Below, one piece after another: positions 54,191 through 62,534 of a DNA stretch of 64,000 bases; the first letter of the stretch is position 1, and each line of letters starts with the position of its first letter. The stretch covers positions 1 through 64,000 of the forward strand of contig JANPJA010000145.1 of the NCBI GenBank assembly GCA_031425275.1, written 5' to 3'. The translations under genes were made by a program, and so were the position numbers. The notes under the pieces are model-generated. The model made no database searches. It had not been told where the DNA came from and saw nothing but the letters and a program-made list of their open reading frames with translations. This DNA comes from JAIVGV01 sp031425275 (lineage in GTDB: Bacteria > Acidobacteriota > Blastocatellia > Pyrinomonadales > Pyrinomonadaceae).

Positions 54191-54299
54191 GGACTGAGGA
54201 CTGAGTTAAAGACGAGTGCTTTTCACTCAGTCCTCAGTCCTCAGTCCTCAGTACTTTTTAGTCCTCAGTACTTTTTAGTCCTCAGTCCTCAGTACTTTT
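54149..54299. repeat. mirrored heptamer element, GAGGACT family, invading a coding region
   Basis: GAGGACT units (54157-54203) are followed by CAGTCCT inverse units (54227-54297), including an extended series with AGTACTTTTT interruptions. The left arm codes the end of the YjbQ protein and supplies its TGA stop. The right arm abuts the stop of the adenosyltransferase gene. T-runs make it a possible terminator. Confidence 0.85.
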
Positions 54300-54875
54300 T
54301 CACCACGCGCGCGACCATTTCGGGCCTTCGTGTTCGCCGTCGCGGAGGCGCGACTCGATCCCGGCGCGGAGTTCCAACAGCCTCCCGAAGAGCCAGAGCA
54401 GATCGGAGAGGCGGTTGAGGTAGGCCGTGACCTGCGGCGGGCAGTCTTCGCCCGACTCCGCGAGCCGGACGACGCAGCGTTCGGCGCGCCGGCAGACGGT
54501 GCGGGCCACGTCGTAGGCGGCGGCGGCCGCGTGGTCGCCGGGCAGAGACCAGTCGGAGAGCAGCCCCTCGGTCGCCTCGATGCGGTTGACGTGCGCGGTC
54601 AAGGCGTCGATCATCGCGTCCGTCACGTAAGGCTCGGCGCGATCCGCCGCGCGCGGGTTCGCCACCGCCCCGCTCACCGCGAACAGCTCGCGCTGAATCT
54701 CTTTGGTCAGCGCGCCCACCTCCGCGTCCGCGCAGATCGAGCGCGCGAACCCCATCGCCGCGCCCAACTCGTCCACCGTCCCGTAAGCCTCGACGCGCAA
54801 GTCCGCCTTCGACACGCGCCCGCCGCCGATCAAACCCGTCTCGCCGCCGTCGCCGGCCTTCGTCGCTATGCTCAT
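54300..54875 (-). CDS. pduO: PduO-type cob(I)alamin adenosyltransferase
   Basis: The 191-residue protein has the family motifs: T-K-A-G-D-G-G-E-T-G-L near the N-terminus (ATP P-loop-like), Y-G-T-V-D-E-L-G-A-A-M-G, and C-R-R-A-E-R-C-V ... Y-L-N-R-L-S-D-L-L at the C-terminal binding site. It converts cob(I)alamin to adenosylcobalamin in the cytoplasm. It is the last gene of the minus-strand cobalamin uptake cluster, 122 nt after btuC, with a GTCAGTT element between them. Confidence 0.93.
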   Translation of the reverse strand: MSIATKAGDGGETGLIGGGRVSKADLRVEAYGTVDELGAAMGFARSICADAEVGALTKEIQRELFAVSGAVANPRAADRAEPYVTDAMIDALTAHVNRIEATEGLLSDWSLPGDHAAAAAYDVARTVCRRAERCVVRLAESGEDCPPQVTAYLNRLSDLLWLFGRLLELRAGIESRLRDGEHEGPKWSRAW

Positions 54876-54888
54876 AAAACCTCCGAGC

Positions 54889-54990
54889 CGTCAGTAGTCA
54901 GTCGTCCGTGGTCAGTTGTTTGTGCCCGATTGTGCGCTTGCCCGAAATTAATTCTTTAACAACTGACCACGGACGACTGACCACTGACAA
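54889..54990. repeat. mirrored heptamer element, GTCAGTT family
   Basis: GTCAGTAGTCAGTCGTCCGT (54890 onward) is mirrored by ACAACTGACCACGGACGACT (54958-54985). It lies wholly between btuC and the adenosyltransferase gene in the same operon. Confidence 0.85.
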
Positions 54991-54997
54991 TCATCTT

Positions 54998-56092
54998 TCA
55001 CATTGCCGCGAGTCGCTGCTGCCGCTTCAGCAGCCACAAGAAAACGGGGCCGCCGGCGAGGGCGGTGATCGCGCCGACGGGGAGTTCGCCCGTGCCCAGC
55101 GCGGTGCGGGCGACGGCGTCGGCGAGCATCAGAAAGGCCGCGCCGAGCAAAAACGAGCAGGGCAGGACGACGCGCACGTCCTCGCCGAACATCAGCCGCA
55201 CCGCGTGCGGGACGATGAGGCCGACGAAGCCGATCGAGCCGCCGACGGCCACCGTCACGCCGACGATCATCGAGGCGGCGATGTAAACCAGTCGCTCGCT
55301 GCGGCGGACGTTGACGCCGAGGCTCGCGGCCGTCTCCTCGTCGATGGCGAGCAGGTGCAGGTCGCGCGCCGAGACGGCGAGGACGATCCAGCCGGGGACG
55401 AGAAAGAGGGCCATGCGCCAGAGCAGGTCGAAGCCGACCACGTCGAGGCTGCCGATAGTCCAACGCAAGATTTGCAACGCGCGCGAGTAGTCGGTGAAAT
55501 ACTGGACGATGATGACGAACGAGGCGGCGATGAAGTTGATGACGACGCCCGCGAGCAGGAGCGCGCCGGGCATCACGACCGCGCCCGTGCGCGCGAGGCG
55601 ATAGACGACGAGCATCGCCGCGCCCGCGCCCGCGAACGCCGCGATGAAAACGATGGGCACGCCGAGGACGCGCGCCCCCGCGCTAAACGCGATGGCGAGA
55701 CTCGCGCCCAAAGCGCCGCCGCCCGAGACGCCGAGCGTCATCGGCTCCGCGAGCGAGTTGCGGAACAGGGCCTGCAACCCGACGCCCACCGCCGCCAGCG
55801 ACGCGCCGACCATTCCCGCCAGCACCACGCGCGGCAGCCGCAGGCGGAAGAAGAGCAGCCGCGTCGCCTCGTCGTCCCACAGCGAGCGCAGACTGATGGG
55901 CGCGTAGCCGACGCTCAGCGCGACCACGGCGGCGACGACGAGCAGTGCCGCGAGGATCAGGAGCGCGCGCAGCAGCTTGCCGCCCGCGACCGATGGCGGA
56001 CGTACCAATTGCGGATTGCGGATTGCGGATTGCGGATTCGCAACCGGGGGCGCATTCTCCGACCCGTCAACTTTTTCTACTTCCACTCGCAT
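54998..56092 (-). CDS. btuC: FecCD/BtuC-type ABC transporter permease, probably cobalamin
   Basis: The 364-residue protein has about nine helices. R-L-P-R-V-V-L-A-G-M-V-G-A-S-L-A-A-V-G, G-V-S-G-G-G-A-L-G-A and F-V-G-L-I-V-P-H-A-V-R are classical for BtuC/FhuB-type permeases. Residues about 19-30 (N-P-Q-S-A-I-R-N-P-Q) are literally the translation of GCAATCC heptamer units, showing that a repeat has entered the N-terminal coding sequence. A shorter start within the core is not available. Its neighbours btuD and btuF and the upstream riboswitch favour cobalamin over iron siderophore as substrate. Confidence 0.88.
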   Translation of the reverse strand: MRVEVEKVDGSENAPPVANPQSAIRNPQLVRPPSVAGGKLLRALLILAALLVVAAVVALSVGYAPISLRSLWDDEATRLLFFRLRLPRVVLAGMVGASLAAVGVGLQALFRNSLAEPMTLGVSGGGALGASLAIAFSAGARVLGVPIVFIAAFAGAGAAMLVVYRLARTGAVVMPGALLLAGVVINFIAASFVIIVQYFTDYSRALQILRWTIGSLDVVGFDLLWRMALFLVPGWIVLAVSARDLHLLAIDEETAASLGVNVRRSERLVYIAASMIVGVTVAVGGSIGFVGLIVPHAVRLMFGEDVRVVLPCSFLLGAAFLMLADAVARTALGTGELPVGAITALAGGPVFLWLLKRQQRLAAM

Positions 56093-56200
56093 GATTCTAA
56101 CCGCAAAGAGCTAGTTGCAAATCCGGCGCAACGGATGTCAGTCTCCCCCATCGGGATTGTAAATCCGCATTCCGCAATCTGAAATCCGCAATCCACAATG
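56007..56200. repeat. GGATTGC-family mirrored element straddling the btuC start
   Basis: Four ATTGCGG units at 56010-56038 lie inside the btuC reading frame. The opposing AATCCGCA units (56158-56198, partly degenerate) lie between btuC and btuD. The btuC start codon (56090-56092) is therefore in the loop of the potential hairpin. Confidence 0.8.
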
Positions 56201-56201
56201 G

Positions 56202-57002
56202 TCACTCCGACCAGACGAACGTGCGGCCGAAGGCGCGGCGGGCGCGGACGTGCTCGTCGGCGTAAACTTCCGCCAGCACTTCGTCGCGGAGCACGTCTGA
56301 GGGCGTGCCTGCGGCGACGACGCGGCCCTCGCGCATGGCGAACACTTCGTCGAAGGCCGGGTCGATCAGTTGCAGATCGTGTGTCACGACGAGGGCGGTA
56401 ATGTTTCGTTCGTCGCGCAGTGTTTTGAGGTGGCGGACGAGGCCGGCGCGGTGTTTGAGGTCGAGCGCGGAGGCCGGCTCGTCGAGCAGCAGACACTCCG
56501 GCTCCTGCGCGATGGCGCGCGCGAGCGAGACGAGTTGCCGCTCGCCGCCCGACAGCTCCGTCACGCTGCGCTCCGCGAGGTGCGCGGCGTCCACGGCCGC
56601 GAGCGCGTCCTCGGCCACGCGCACGTCGCGCCCCGACTCGAACTGGAAGCGCGAGGCGTAAGGGCTGCGGCCCGTGAGCACGACTTCGAGGGCGGTCAGC
56701 GGGAAGACGGTGGAGGTTGACTGCGGGACGTAGGCGACGCGGCGCGCGCGCGCGCGCGGCTCGACGGAAGCGAGCGGCACGCCGCCCAGCAGCACGTCGC
56801 CGCGCGCGGGCGTGCGCAGGCCCGCGAGGAGGCGCACCAGCGAAGACTTGCCCGACCCGTTCGCCCCGATGAGGGCCGCGAGCCGCCCGCGCCGCAAACA
56901 CAGAGACGCGCCGCGCACCACTTCGGGCAGCCCCGCCCCGTAGGCGAAGTGCAGCGCGCGCGCCTCGATCAAAACTTCGCCCGTGTGGTCGGCAGAACTC
57001 AT
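56202..57002 (-). CDS. btuD: FecE/BtuD-type ABC transporter ATPase
   Basis: A 266-residue ATPase with Walker A G-A-N-G-S-G-K-S-S (about 46-54), signature L-S-G-G-E-R-Q (about 149), Walker B C-L-L-L-D-E-P (168-174) and the H-loop V-T-H-D. The G-R-S-P-Y motif in the helical region is typical of the heme/cobalamin/siderophore importer family. It pairs with the BtuC-type permease 109 nt downstream. Between it and btuF (57154) lies a CACAGAGG element. Confidence 0.9.
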   Translation of the reverse strand: MSSADHTGEVLIEARALHFAYGAGLPEVVRGASLCLRRGRLAALIGANGSGKSSLVRLLAGLRTPARGDVLLGGVPLASVEPRARARRVAYVPQSTSTVFPLTALEVVLTGRSPYASRFQFESGRDVRVAEDALAAVDAAHLAERSVTELSGGERQLVSLARAIAQEPECLLLDEPASALDLKHRAGLVRHLKTLRDERNITALVVTHDLQLIDPAFDEVFAMREGRVVAAGTPSDVLRDEVLAEVYADEHVRARRAFGRTFVWSE

Positions 57003-57039
57003 CGGCTTGAAAGTTATTCCAAAAAAGTCATTTCAAAAC

Positions 57040-57118
57040 TAGCCACAGAGGGCACAGAGGGCACAGAGGAATAAGCGTCAATGCGTCCCCTCTGTGACCT
57101 CTGTGACCTCTGTGGCTA
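57040..57118. repeat. mirrored CACAGAGG element
   Basis: TAGCCACAGAGGGCACAGAG repeats pair with CCTCTGTGACCTCTGTGGCTA, with a few mismatches around a ~17-nt loop. It lies between btuF and btuD inside the operon. Confidence 0.85.
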
Positions 57119-57153
57119 AATCATGTCGTCCTGCAAACCATTCTTCGTGGCGT

Positions 57154-58074
57154 TCACTTCTTCGCTTCGCCCTTGAATGTATCCGGGTGGATCAGCTCGG
57201 CGAACTTGCGCGCGGCGTCGGCGACGAACTGCGAGGGGTGGATGACGGAGGCGTCGCGCAGGGGGTGGACGCGCCCCCCGCGGACGGCCTTGAGTTGGGA
57301 GAGTTCGCGCCAGACTTCGACCGGGTCTTCCGCGAGCTTCGTATCTTTCGCGCCGCCCATCGCCATGTCGATGATGATGTCGGGGTCGAGCGTGGCGACG
57401 GCCTCCTTGTTGATCTGGCCGAAGCCGGTCGCGGCCGGCGGCGCGATGGAGTCGCCGCCCGCGATCTCGATCAGCTCGTCGATAAAGCTCCCCTCGGTCG
57501 CCGTGTAGAGACCGCGCAGCGTGCCCGGCACTCGATCCACGACGCACAGCACGCGCGGCCGTTTCAAGTCCTTCGTCCGCGCGCGAACTTCGTCGAGGCG
57601 CGCGCGCGTCTCGTCGAGGAGCCGGCGGGCCTCGGCGTCTTGCCCCGTGGCCGCGCCGATCTGCGTGATGGAGGCGAGCGCGTCGGCGACCGTGTAGCTG
57701 TTGACGACGAGGATGCGCAGGCCCAGTGACTCAAGCTTGTCCTTGATGAGCGGGGCCTGCGACTCGGTGAGGACGACGAGGTCGGGCTTGAGCGTCGCAA
57801 TCTGTTCGAGGTTGGTGTTGCTCCAGCCGCCGACTTTCGGGAGGCGCGAGACTTCCGGGGGGTACTCGTCGTACTCGGTGACGGCCACGACGCGGTCGAA
57901 CGCGCCGACGCCGTAAAGCACCTCGGTCGTCGAGGGGCTGAGCGAGATGATCCGGCGCGGGCCGGCGGTAACGGCCGCGTCCTTCCCCGTCTCGACGCGC
58001 TCTCCCCCGCCGCACGCTGCGACGAGCAGCGCGGCAAGCAGCGCGACGAGTCTCAGTTCAAGTCGGCCTCTCAT
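57154..58074 (-). CDS. btuF: BtuF-like cobalamin-binding lipoprotein
   Basis: With ATG 58074 the protein has 306 residues. 58101 would add nine charged residues before the signal. Lipobox L-L-V-A-A-C places the lipid on Cys21. The class III binding-protein fold follows, with R-I-I-S-L-S-P-S-T-T-E-V-L-Y-G-V-G and V-G-G-W-S-N-T-N-L-E-Q-I-A, then a long backbone helix (about 145-170). It delivers cobalamin to BtuC/BtuD. The start overlaps the upstream DUF5522 gene by 17 nt, so the two are coupled. Confidence 0.9.
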   Translation of the reverse strand: MRGRLELRLVALLAALLVAACGGGERVETGKDAAVTAGPRRIISLSPSTTEVLYGVGAFDRVVAVTEYDEYPPEVSRLPKVGGWSNTNLEQIATLKPDLVVLTESQAPLIKDKLESLGLRILVVNSYTVADALASITQIGAATGQDAEARRLLDETRARLDEVRARTKDLKRPRVLCVVDRVPGTLRGLYTATEGSFIDELIEIAGGDSIAPPAATGFGQINKEAVATLDPDIIIDMAMGGAKDTKLAEDPVEVWRELSQLKAVRGGRVHPLRDASVIHPSQFVADAARKFAELIHPDTFKGEAKK

Positions 58075-58261
58075 CCGTGGTCGTGTTGGTGGCATCAACA
58101 AGTCGCAACTCCTCTTGCCGCGCGCCGTAGGGGCAATGGCGGCAGCCGTTCTCGCAGCAGCGGCCGCGCCGCAGGTGGTAACGCTCGGTGAAGACGAAGG
58201 CCGCGCCCTCCCAGTAAAAATCTTCGCCTTCGATGAGTTTCACTTCCGCCGATCCAGGCAT
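58058..58261 (-). CDS. DUF5522-type small cysteine-rich protein
   Basis: The 67-residue protein starts at ATG 58261. An earlier start (58309) would run into the repeat at 58306. The core is Y-W-E-G-A-A-F-V-F-T-E-R-Y-H, then R-G-R-C-C-E-N-G-C-R-H-C-P-Y-G, the DUF5522 signature, with four Cys likely binding metal. Function is unknown. Position between the TonB receptor and btuF, with a 17-nt overlap into btuF, ties it to the cobalamin operon. Confidence 0.8.
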   Translation of the reverse strand: MPGSAEVKLIEGEDFYWEGAAFVFTERYHLRRGRCCENGCRHCPYGARQEELRLVDATNTTTDERPT

Positions 58262-58305
58262 AGCGTTGACGATTTCACTTTCGGCTGACCGAACTGCGAA
58301 GCAAC

Positions 58306-58394
58306 TCACCGCGGAGACGCAGAGGTCGCAGAGATTGCGCAGAGAAAGACCAAATCTCTGCGTCTCCTCTGCGTTCTCTGCGTCTCTGCGGTGA
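58306..58394. repeat. mirrored GCAGAG-type element
   Basis: TCACCGCGGAGACGCAGAGG and its inverse CTCTGCGTCTCTGCGGTGAA bracket inner GCGCAGAGA/TCTCTGCGT arms. It lies between the DUF5522 gene and the TonB receptor in the same operon. Confidence 0.85.
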
Positions 58395-58425
58395 ACTCAA
58401 TACTGCTGCCTCATTCGACTCGGAG

Positions 58426-60885
58426 TTAAAAGTTCAACTGCGCGCCCGCGCGCCCCGTCCGGCCCGGCGTGCGGAAGCCGCTCTCGTAGTAGTCGCGGTC
58501 GGACACGTTCTCGACGCGGCCGAAGAAGCGCCACGAGCGCGACTCGCCCCACGGGAGCGTATAACTCGCGCCGAAATCCGCGCGCGCCGTCCGGCCGAAA
58601 CGATAGACGCGGCTCCCGAAAGTCGCCGGGTCGAAAATTGGGGCGAGGTAGTCGCCCGCCGCCGAGAGATCGAAGTTGAAGAGCAGCCGGCGGCCGACGC
58701 GCTGCGTGGCGACGACGGAGAACTGGTGGTGCGGGATCGCGAAGGAGCGCACCTGCCCGAGCCGGGGCCGGCGCTCGTCGCTGTTGGCGTAAGTGTAAGC
58801 GGCGCGCAGGTCGAGCGTGCGCGTCGGGGCGGCTTCGAGGCTCAGTTCCGCGCCGCGCGCCAGTCCCCCGCCCGTGTTGACGTAGCCGCCGAAGCGGCCG
58901 AACGGATCGTCCGGCGAGACGAGGCCGGTGAAGTCGAAGATGATGGTTTGTTGCAGCCGCGTGTAGAAGTAGGTGGCCGAGACGCGCAGGCGGCGCGAGG
59001 CGAAAGTTTGATCGAGGCCCGCGTCGAACGAGACGGCGCGCTCGGGCGCGAGGCGCGGGTCGCCGAAGGGCGAGAAGCCGAAGAAGCCGCTGTAGGACGA
59101 GCCGAACCGCTCGAAGAGCGAAGGCTTGCGGTAGGCGTTGCCCGCGTGCGCGCGCAGCTTCGTGCCAGTCTCTCGGAAGAAGTAGGCGATTGAGCCGTCG
59201 CCCGTGTAGGCCGTGGGCGGCGAGACGAAAGCGATGTCGGAGTAGGGCGCGGAGGCCGCAGGGGTGAAGCGCGGCTCGCCGAGCGCGAACCGCTGCGCGC
59301 GGAAGGCGGCGGAGAGCTGGAGGCGGTCGTCGAGCAGGCGAATCTGATCCTGTATGAAGAACGTGTGGCTGCGCTCCGCGGCCTCGGCCGTCAGGTCGTC
59401 GCCGGGCGACGAGGCGAACTGCCGGTTGATGAACGTCTCGCTCTCGAACTCGTAACCGGCGGTGACGAGGTGCGAGCGCAGGGGCGAGACGTCGGCGCGT
59501 GCGTTGAGGGTGTGTGCGCGGCCGTCGAAATCGGCGCGCGGCGTGTTGAAGAATTCCTGACTGCGGTCGCCCGCGCCCGCCGGGCCTTCGTTGAAGCGGC
59601 CGCCGGTGCGCACCGCGTGGTAAGTGACGTTGTAGCCGAAACGCTCGAAGGGCCGGTGGGCGAAGGTGAGCGCGCCGGAAAAGAAGCGCGCCGAGCGCGA
59701 GGCGTCCGGGTCGTTGGCCGACGGGATGAACGTCGCGCCGCCCGCGTTCAAACTCTCCGCCGGCGTCCCCGCTTCATACCGACGGAGTTCGCCGCGCGAG
59801 ACGGCGACCGCGTCGAGGACGCCGGGGGCGAGCGCGGCGGCGACGGGGCGCGGGTCGTCGTTGAGTTGGGCGAAGGTGTCGGCGGCATAGACGCGCGCCG
59901 TAAGAGTCGCCGTCGGCGAGAAATGGTAGAGGGCGCGGCCCTGCGCCGAAGTGTTGCGCGCGGCGTCCGTATCGTCCACGCCGCGCGTCACGTTGCGGTG
60001 CGAGAGACCCGCGCTAAAGACGAAGCGATCTTCCGACGTGCCGCCCGCGATTTGCGCGCGCCCGCGAAAGAAACCGAGGCCGCCCGCTTCGGCGAGCAAG
60101 TGACCGCGCACGGGGCCGCCGCCCTCGTCCGTGACGAGGTTGACGACGCCGCCGACCGCGTTCGTGCCGTAGAGCGACGAGCCGGAGCCGCGCAGGATTT
60201 CGACGCGCGCGAGATTCACCACGTCCAGCTCGGCGAGGTAGCCGGAGGCGTCGCCTTGCGGCGCGCTGGGGTCGCGGAAGCGCAGGCCGTCGATGAGGAC
60301 GGCCGTGTCCTGATTGCGCAGGCCGCGCGTCTTGACGGTGGCGAGCGCGCCGGGGCCGCCGAGTTGCTGCACGCGCAGGCCCGGCACGGCGCGCAGGGCT
60401 TCGACGACGGAGAACTCGCCGCGCTCTTCCATCTCGCGATTGGGAATGGTCGAGACGGCCTTCGAGACTTCGTCAATCGGCTGCGCCGTGTCGGACGCGG
60501 TGACGACGACATCGGCGCGGACGCCCGCCGGTTCAAGACCTAGATCGAGCGTCGCCGCCTCGTCCGCCGCGACGCGCACCGTTCGCGCGGGGGCCGGGGC
60601 GAAACCGCGCGCGTCGGCCTCGACCAAATACTCGCCGGCCGCGAGCCGCTCGAAGCGGTACGCGCCGTCCGGCCCGGTGCGCGTGTTGAGCCGCACGCGC
60701 AGTCCCCGCGCGTACAAAGTCAGGATCGCGCCCGCGACGTTCGCCCCTTGCGAATCTGTGACGCGCCCCGCAAGGGTCGCGCCGCGGCCCGACGCCTGCT
60801 GCTGCTGCCGCGCCGGCGCGTGCGAGTTGAACGCGAGCGCGAGCGCCAGCGTCACGACGAATTTCCCGGACAGTTTTTTTCTCAT
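58426..60885 (-). CDS. btuB: TonB-dependent outer-membrane receptor, probably for cobalamin
   Basis: An 819-residue protein with a signal peptide (1-25). A carboxypeptidase-regulatory-like domain follows (about 37-120, G-R-V-T-D-S-Q-G-A-N-V-A-G-A, G-A-Y-R-F-E-R-L-A-A-G-E-Y). Then come a TonB-box-like D-V-V-V-T-A-S, the plug (about 130-240, with V-P-G-L-R-V-Q-Q-L, G-S-G-S-S-L-Y-G-T-N-A-V-G-G-V-V-N), and a beta-barrel ending in Phe (A-Q-L-N-F). The N-terminal extra domain is common in Acidobacteriota/Bacteroidota receptors. The cobalamin riboswitch about 400 nt upstream defines the substrate. The GGGGATAAGAG stretch ahead of ATG is the likely ribosome site. Confidence 0.9.
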   Translation of the reverse strand: MRKKLSGKFVVTLALALAFNSHAPARQQQQASGRGATLAGRVTDSQGANVAGAILTLYARGLRVRLNTRTGPDGAYRFERLAAGEYLVEADARGFAPAPARTVRVAADEAATLDLGLEPAGVRADVVVTASDTAQPIDEVSKAVSTIPNREMEERGEFSVVEALRAVPGLRVQQLGGPGALATVKTRGLRNQDTAVLIDGLRFRDPSAPQGDASGYLAELDVVNLARVEILRGSGSSLYGTNAVGGVVNLVTDEGGGPVRGHLLAEAGGLGFFRGRAQIAGGTSEDRFVFSAGLSHRNVTRGVDDTDAARNTSAQGRALYHFSPTATLTARVYAADTFAQLNDDPRPVAAALAPGVLDAVAVSRGELRRYEAGTPAESLNAGGATFIPSANDPDASRSARFFSGALTFAHRPFERFGYNVTYHAVRTGGRFNEGPAGAGDRSQEFFNTPRADFDGRAHTLNARADVSPLRSHLVTAGYEFESETFINRQFASSPGDDLTAEAAERSHTFFIQDQIRLLDDRLQLSAAFRAQRFALGEPRFTPAASAPYSDIAFVSPPTAYTGDGSIAYFFRETGTKLRAHAGNAYRKPSLFERFGSSYSGFFGFSPFGDPRLAPERAVSFDAGLDQTFASRRLRVSATYFYTRLQQTIIFDFTGLVSPDDPFGRFGGYVNTGGGLARGAELSLEAAPTRTLDLRAAYTYANSDERRPRLGQVRSFAIPHHQFSVVATQRVGRRLLFNFDLSAAGDYLAPIFDPATFGSRVYRFGRTARADFGASYTLPWGESRSWRFFGRVENVSDRDYYESGFRTPGRTGRAGAQLNF

Positions 60886-60987
60886 CTCTTATCCCCGCAA
60901 TTTCTCTATGACGCGGCGGACGGCGACCGACCGGGCGCGGCGGGAAAGAGACGGCGCGTGTCAGGCGCGCGCGAATAGACGCGCGCC

Positions 60988-61035
60988 AAAAACCGGAAAC
61001 GCCCTCGATCCTGCCGGGCGGCAAGACCGAGGGCG
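60988..61035 (-). terminator. candidate riboswitch-controlled terminator
   Basis: On the minus strand a CGCCCTCG...CGAGGGCG hairpin (61035-61000, inner TTGCCG/CGGCAG pairing) is followed by TTTCCGGTTTTT. It lies between the riboswitch and btuB and is a plausible attenuator that stops transcription when cobalamin is bound. Confidence 0.6.
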
Positions 61036-61174
61036 TGTCGGTTGACGTGAAATCAAAACCACTCGCGGGCCGCGCGCCGTGTCAACAGCGCGCCGGGCCT
61101 GCGAGGAGTTTTGATCGAACGCACGGACGCCACTCGCTCTCTCCCGGAGCGTTAGCGGTCGCCTCCGTCAGCGA

Positions 61175-61284
61175 AGCTCTTAGCTGTTAGCTATCAGCTA
61201 TTAGCCATTAACCGTTAGTTGCTTGCTGTCAGCCGCGTCACCCCTTCGGTATGGCTAACGGCTAACAGCTAATCGCTAACAGCT
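61175..61284. repeat. mirrored heptamer element, TTAGCT family, in the btuB leader
   Basis: TAGCTGT/TAGCTAT/TAGCCAT units (61178-61218) are mirrored by GGCTAAC/AGCTAAT units (61253-61284). It directly follows the riboswitch on the minus strand, so it is part of the leader RNA and may modify the switch. It is related to the element at 28392-28552. Confidence 0.85.
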
Positions 61285-61287
61285 CTT

Positions 61288-61480
61288 CTTGCAGGCAAGG
61301 TTTCCTGACTCCCGGCTCGGACGCGTCGCGGCTGCCGGCCTTCCCCGCTCGGCGCGAGTGACCATTTCAGTTGGCAAGCGACACAATCGCCGGTACACAG
61401 TGGCGGGAACCGTGCGGGCTTGACACCCGACTTCCCTTGTCAGCCCCCGATTTGCGGGGGCCACCTGCGACGGTTCGGGC
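61288..61480 (-). promoter_or_regulatory. cobalamin riboswitch
   Basis: On the minus strand the conserved parts occur in order: AGGTGGCC (about 61460-61466), AAGGGAA, GGTGTCAAGCCCGCAC, the B12 box GCCACTG (complement of 61398-61404), and at the 3' end AGTCAGGAAACCTTGCC (61294-61310). This is the AdoCbl-class cobalamin aptamer. It heads the operon btuB-DUF5522-btuF-btuD-btuC-pduO. In this class ligand binding switches expression off. Confidence 0.92.
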
Positions 61481-61759
61481 CGCGCGCGCTTTCACGACGG
61501 CGGCTCGAAACAGCGAAACAAAATCTTCAGCTTTTAAAGAACTGGCCGGGGCCGCCGTCGAACTCGGGCGCGACGTGTGCTACTGATTTTGGCGGCGGCT
61601 GATTCGGCGCGCCCAAACTAACACCCGGCACACACCGCGTCAAGTTGCCCCGCCCGACGACCCCGGCCGGCTTCGGCGTCGGGGCCTCATCTCGTAGAAT
61701 CAAGCGGCGCGTCGGGCAGTTACAGTTAAGGAGATTAGACGGCCACGAGAGTGCGAGCG

Positions 61760-62377
61760 ATGACGAACAAACCGCCGGTTTACGACCGCTTCGCCGGGCG
61801 CTACGACGGCGTGATGCGACCGCTGGAGCGTTGGCTCATCGCGCGTCTGCGCGCCGCCGCGTTCGGCGAACTACATGATAGCGGCGGCGGCGGCGGCGGC
61901 GGCCCGTTGCTCGAAGTCGGCGCGGGCACGGGGGCCAATTTCGCGCACTACCCGGCGGCCGCGACGGGCGCGGCCTGCGAGTTGAGCCGCGAGATGCTGC
62001 GGCGCGCGCGCGCGAAAGCCCGGCCCGCGGGCGTGCGGCTCGTGCAGGCCCGCGCCGAGCGGCTCCCCTTCGCCGACGCGGTTTTCGACGCGGCCCTCGC
62101 CACGCTCGTCTTCTGTTCGGTCGAATCGCCGGCCGCAGGACTCGCGGAGATGCGCCGCGTCGTGCGCCCCGGCGGCCGCGTCATTCTGGTCGAGCATGTC
62201 CGCCCCGCGAACATCCTCGGCCCGGTCTTCGACGCGCTGAGCCTCCTGACCGTCCCCTTCCTCGAAGACCACTTCAACCGCCGCACGGCGGAAGCGGCCG
62301 CGCGCGCCGGCTTGCGCGTCCGCCGCGTCGAGGCCCACGCGCTCGGCATCGTCCAACTGATCGTGTGCGAAGTTTGA
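61760..62377 (+). CDS. UbiE-like SAM-dependent methyltransferase
   Basis: A 205-residue class I methyltransferase with motif I L-L-E-V-G-A-G-T-G-A-N-F (about 50-61) preceded by a run of eight Gly, motif II-like R-A-E-R-L-P-F-A-D-A-V-F-D, and G-G-R-V-I-L-V-E-H-V-R-P. The Y-D-R-F-A-G-R-Y-D N-terminus resembles small UbiE-like enzymes. ATG 61760 is chosen over GTG 61751. The substrate is unknown. The 279 nt between it and the divergent riboswitch contain no feature I can name. Confidence 0.82.
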   Translation: MTNKPPVYDRFAGRYDGVMRPLERWLIARLRAAAFGELHDSGGGGGGGPLLEVGAGTGANFAHYPAAATGAACELSREMLRRARAKARPAGVRLVQARAERLPFADAVFDAALATLVFCSVESPAAGLAEMRRVVRPGGRVILVEHVRPANILGPVFDALSLLTVPFLEDHFNRRTAEAAARAGLRVRRVEAHALGIVQLIVCEV

Positions 62378-62467
62378 ATGAACGCCCGCGCGCGGCGGAA
62401 GACTTTGCGACTTTGCCGCTTTGCGGGAGAATGCTTTCGCGCGTCGCCGCGTGCGACACCGGCGCGC

Positions 62468-62519
<52 letters not shown>

Positions 62520-62534
62520 AGGGGGAATTGAGAA

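Noticed and set aside
54998..58074. The ABC system as a siderophore importer
   Set aside because: A cobalamin riboswitch upstream and an adenosyltransferase at the end make cobalamin much more likely.
61175..61284. TTAGCT hairpin as a tRNA or second riboswitch
   Set aside because: It is a plain mirrored heptamer with no cloverleaf or aptamer consensus.
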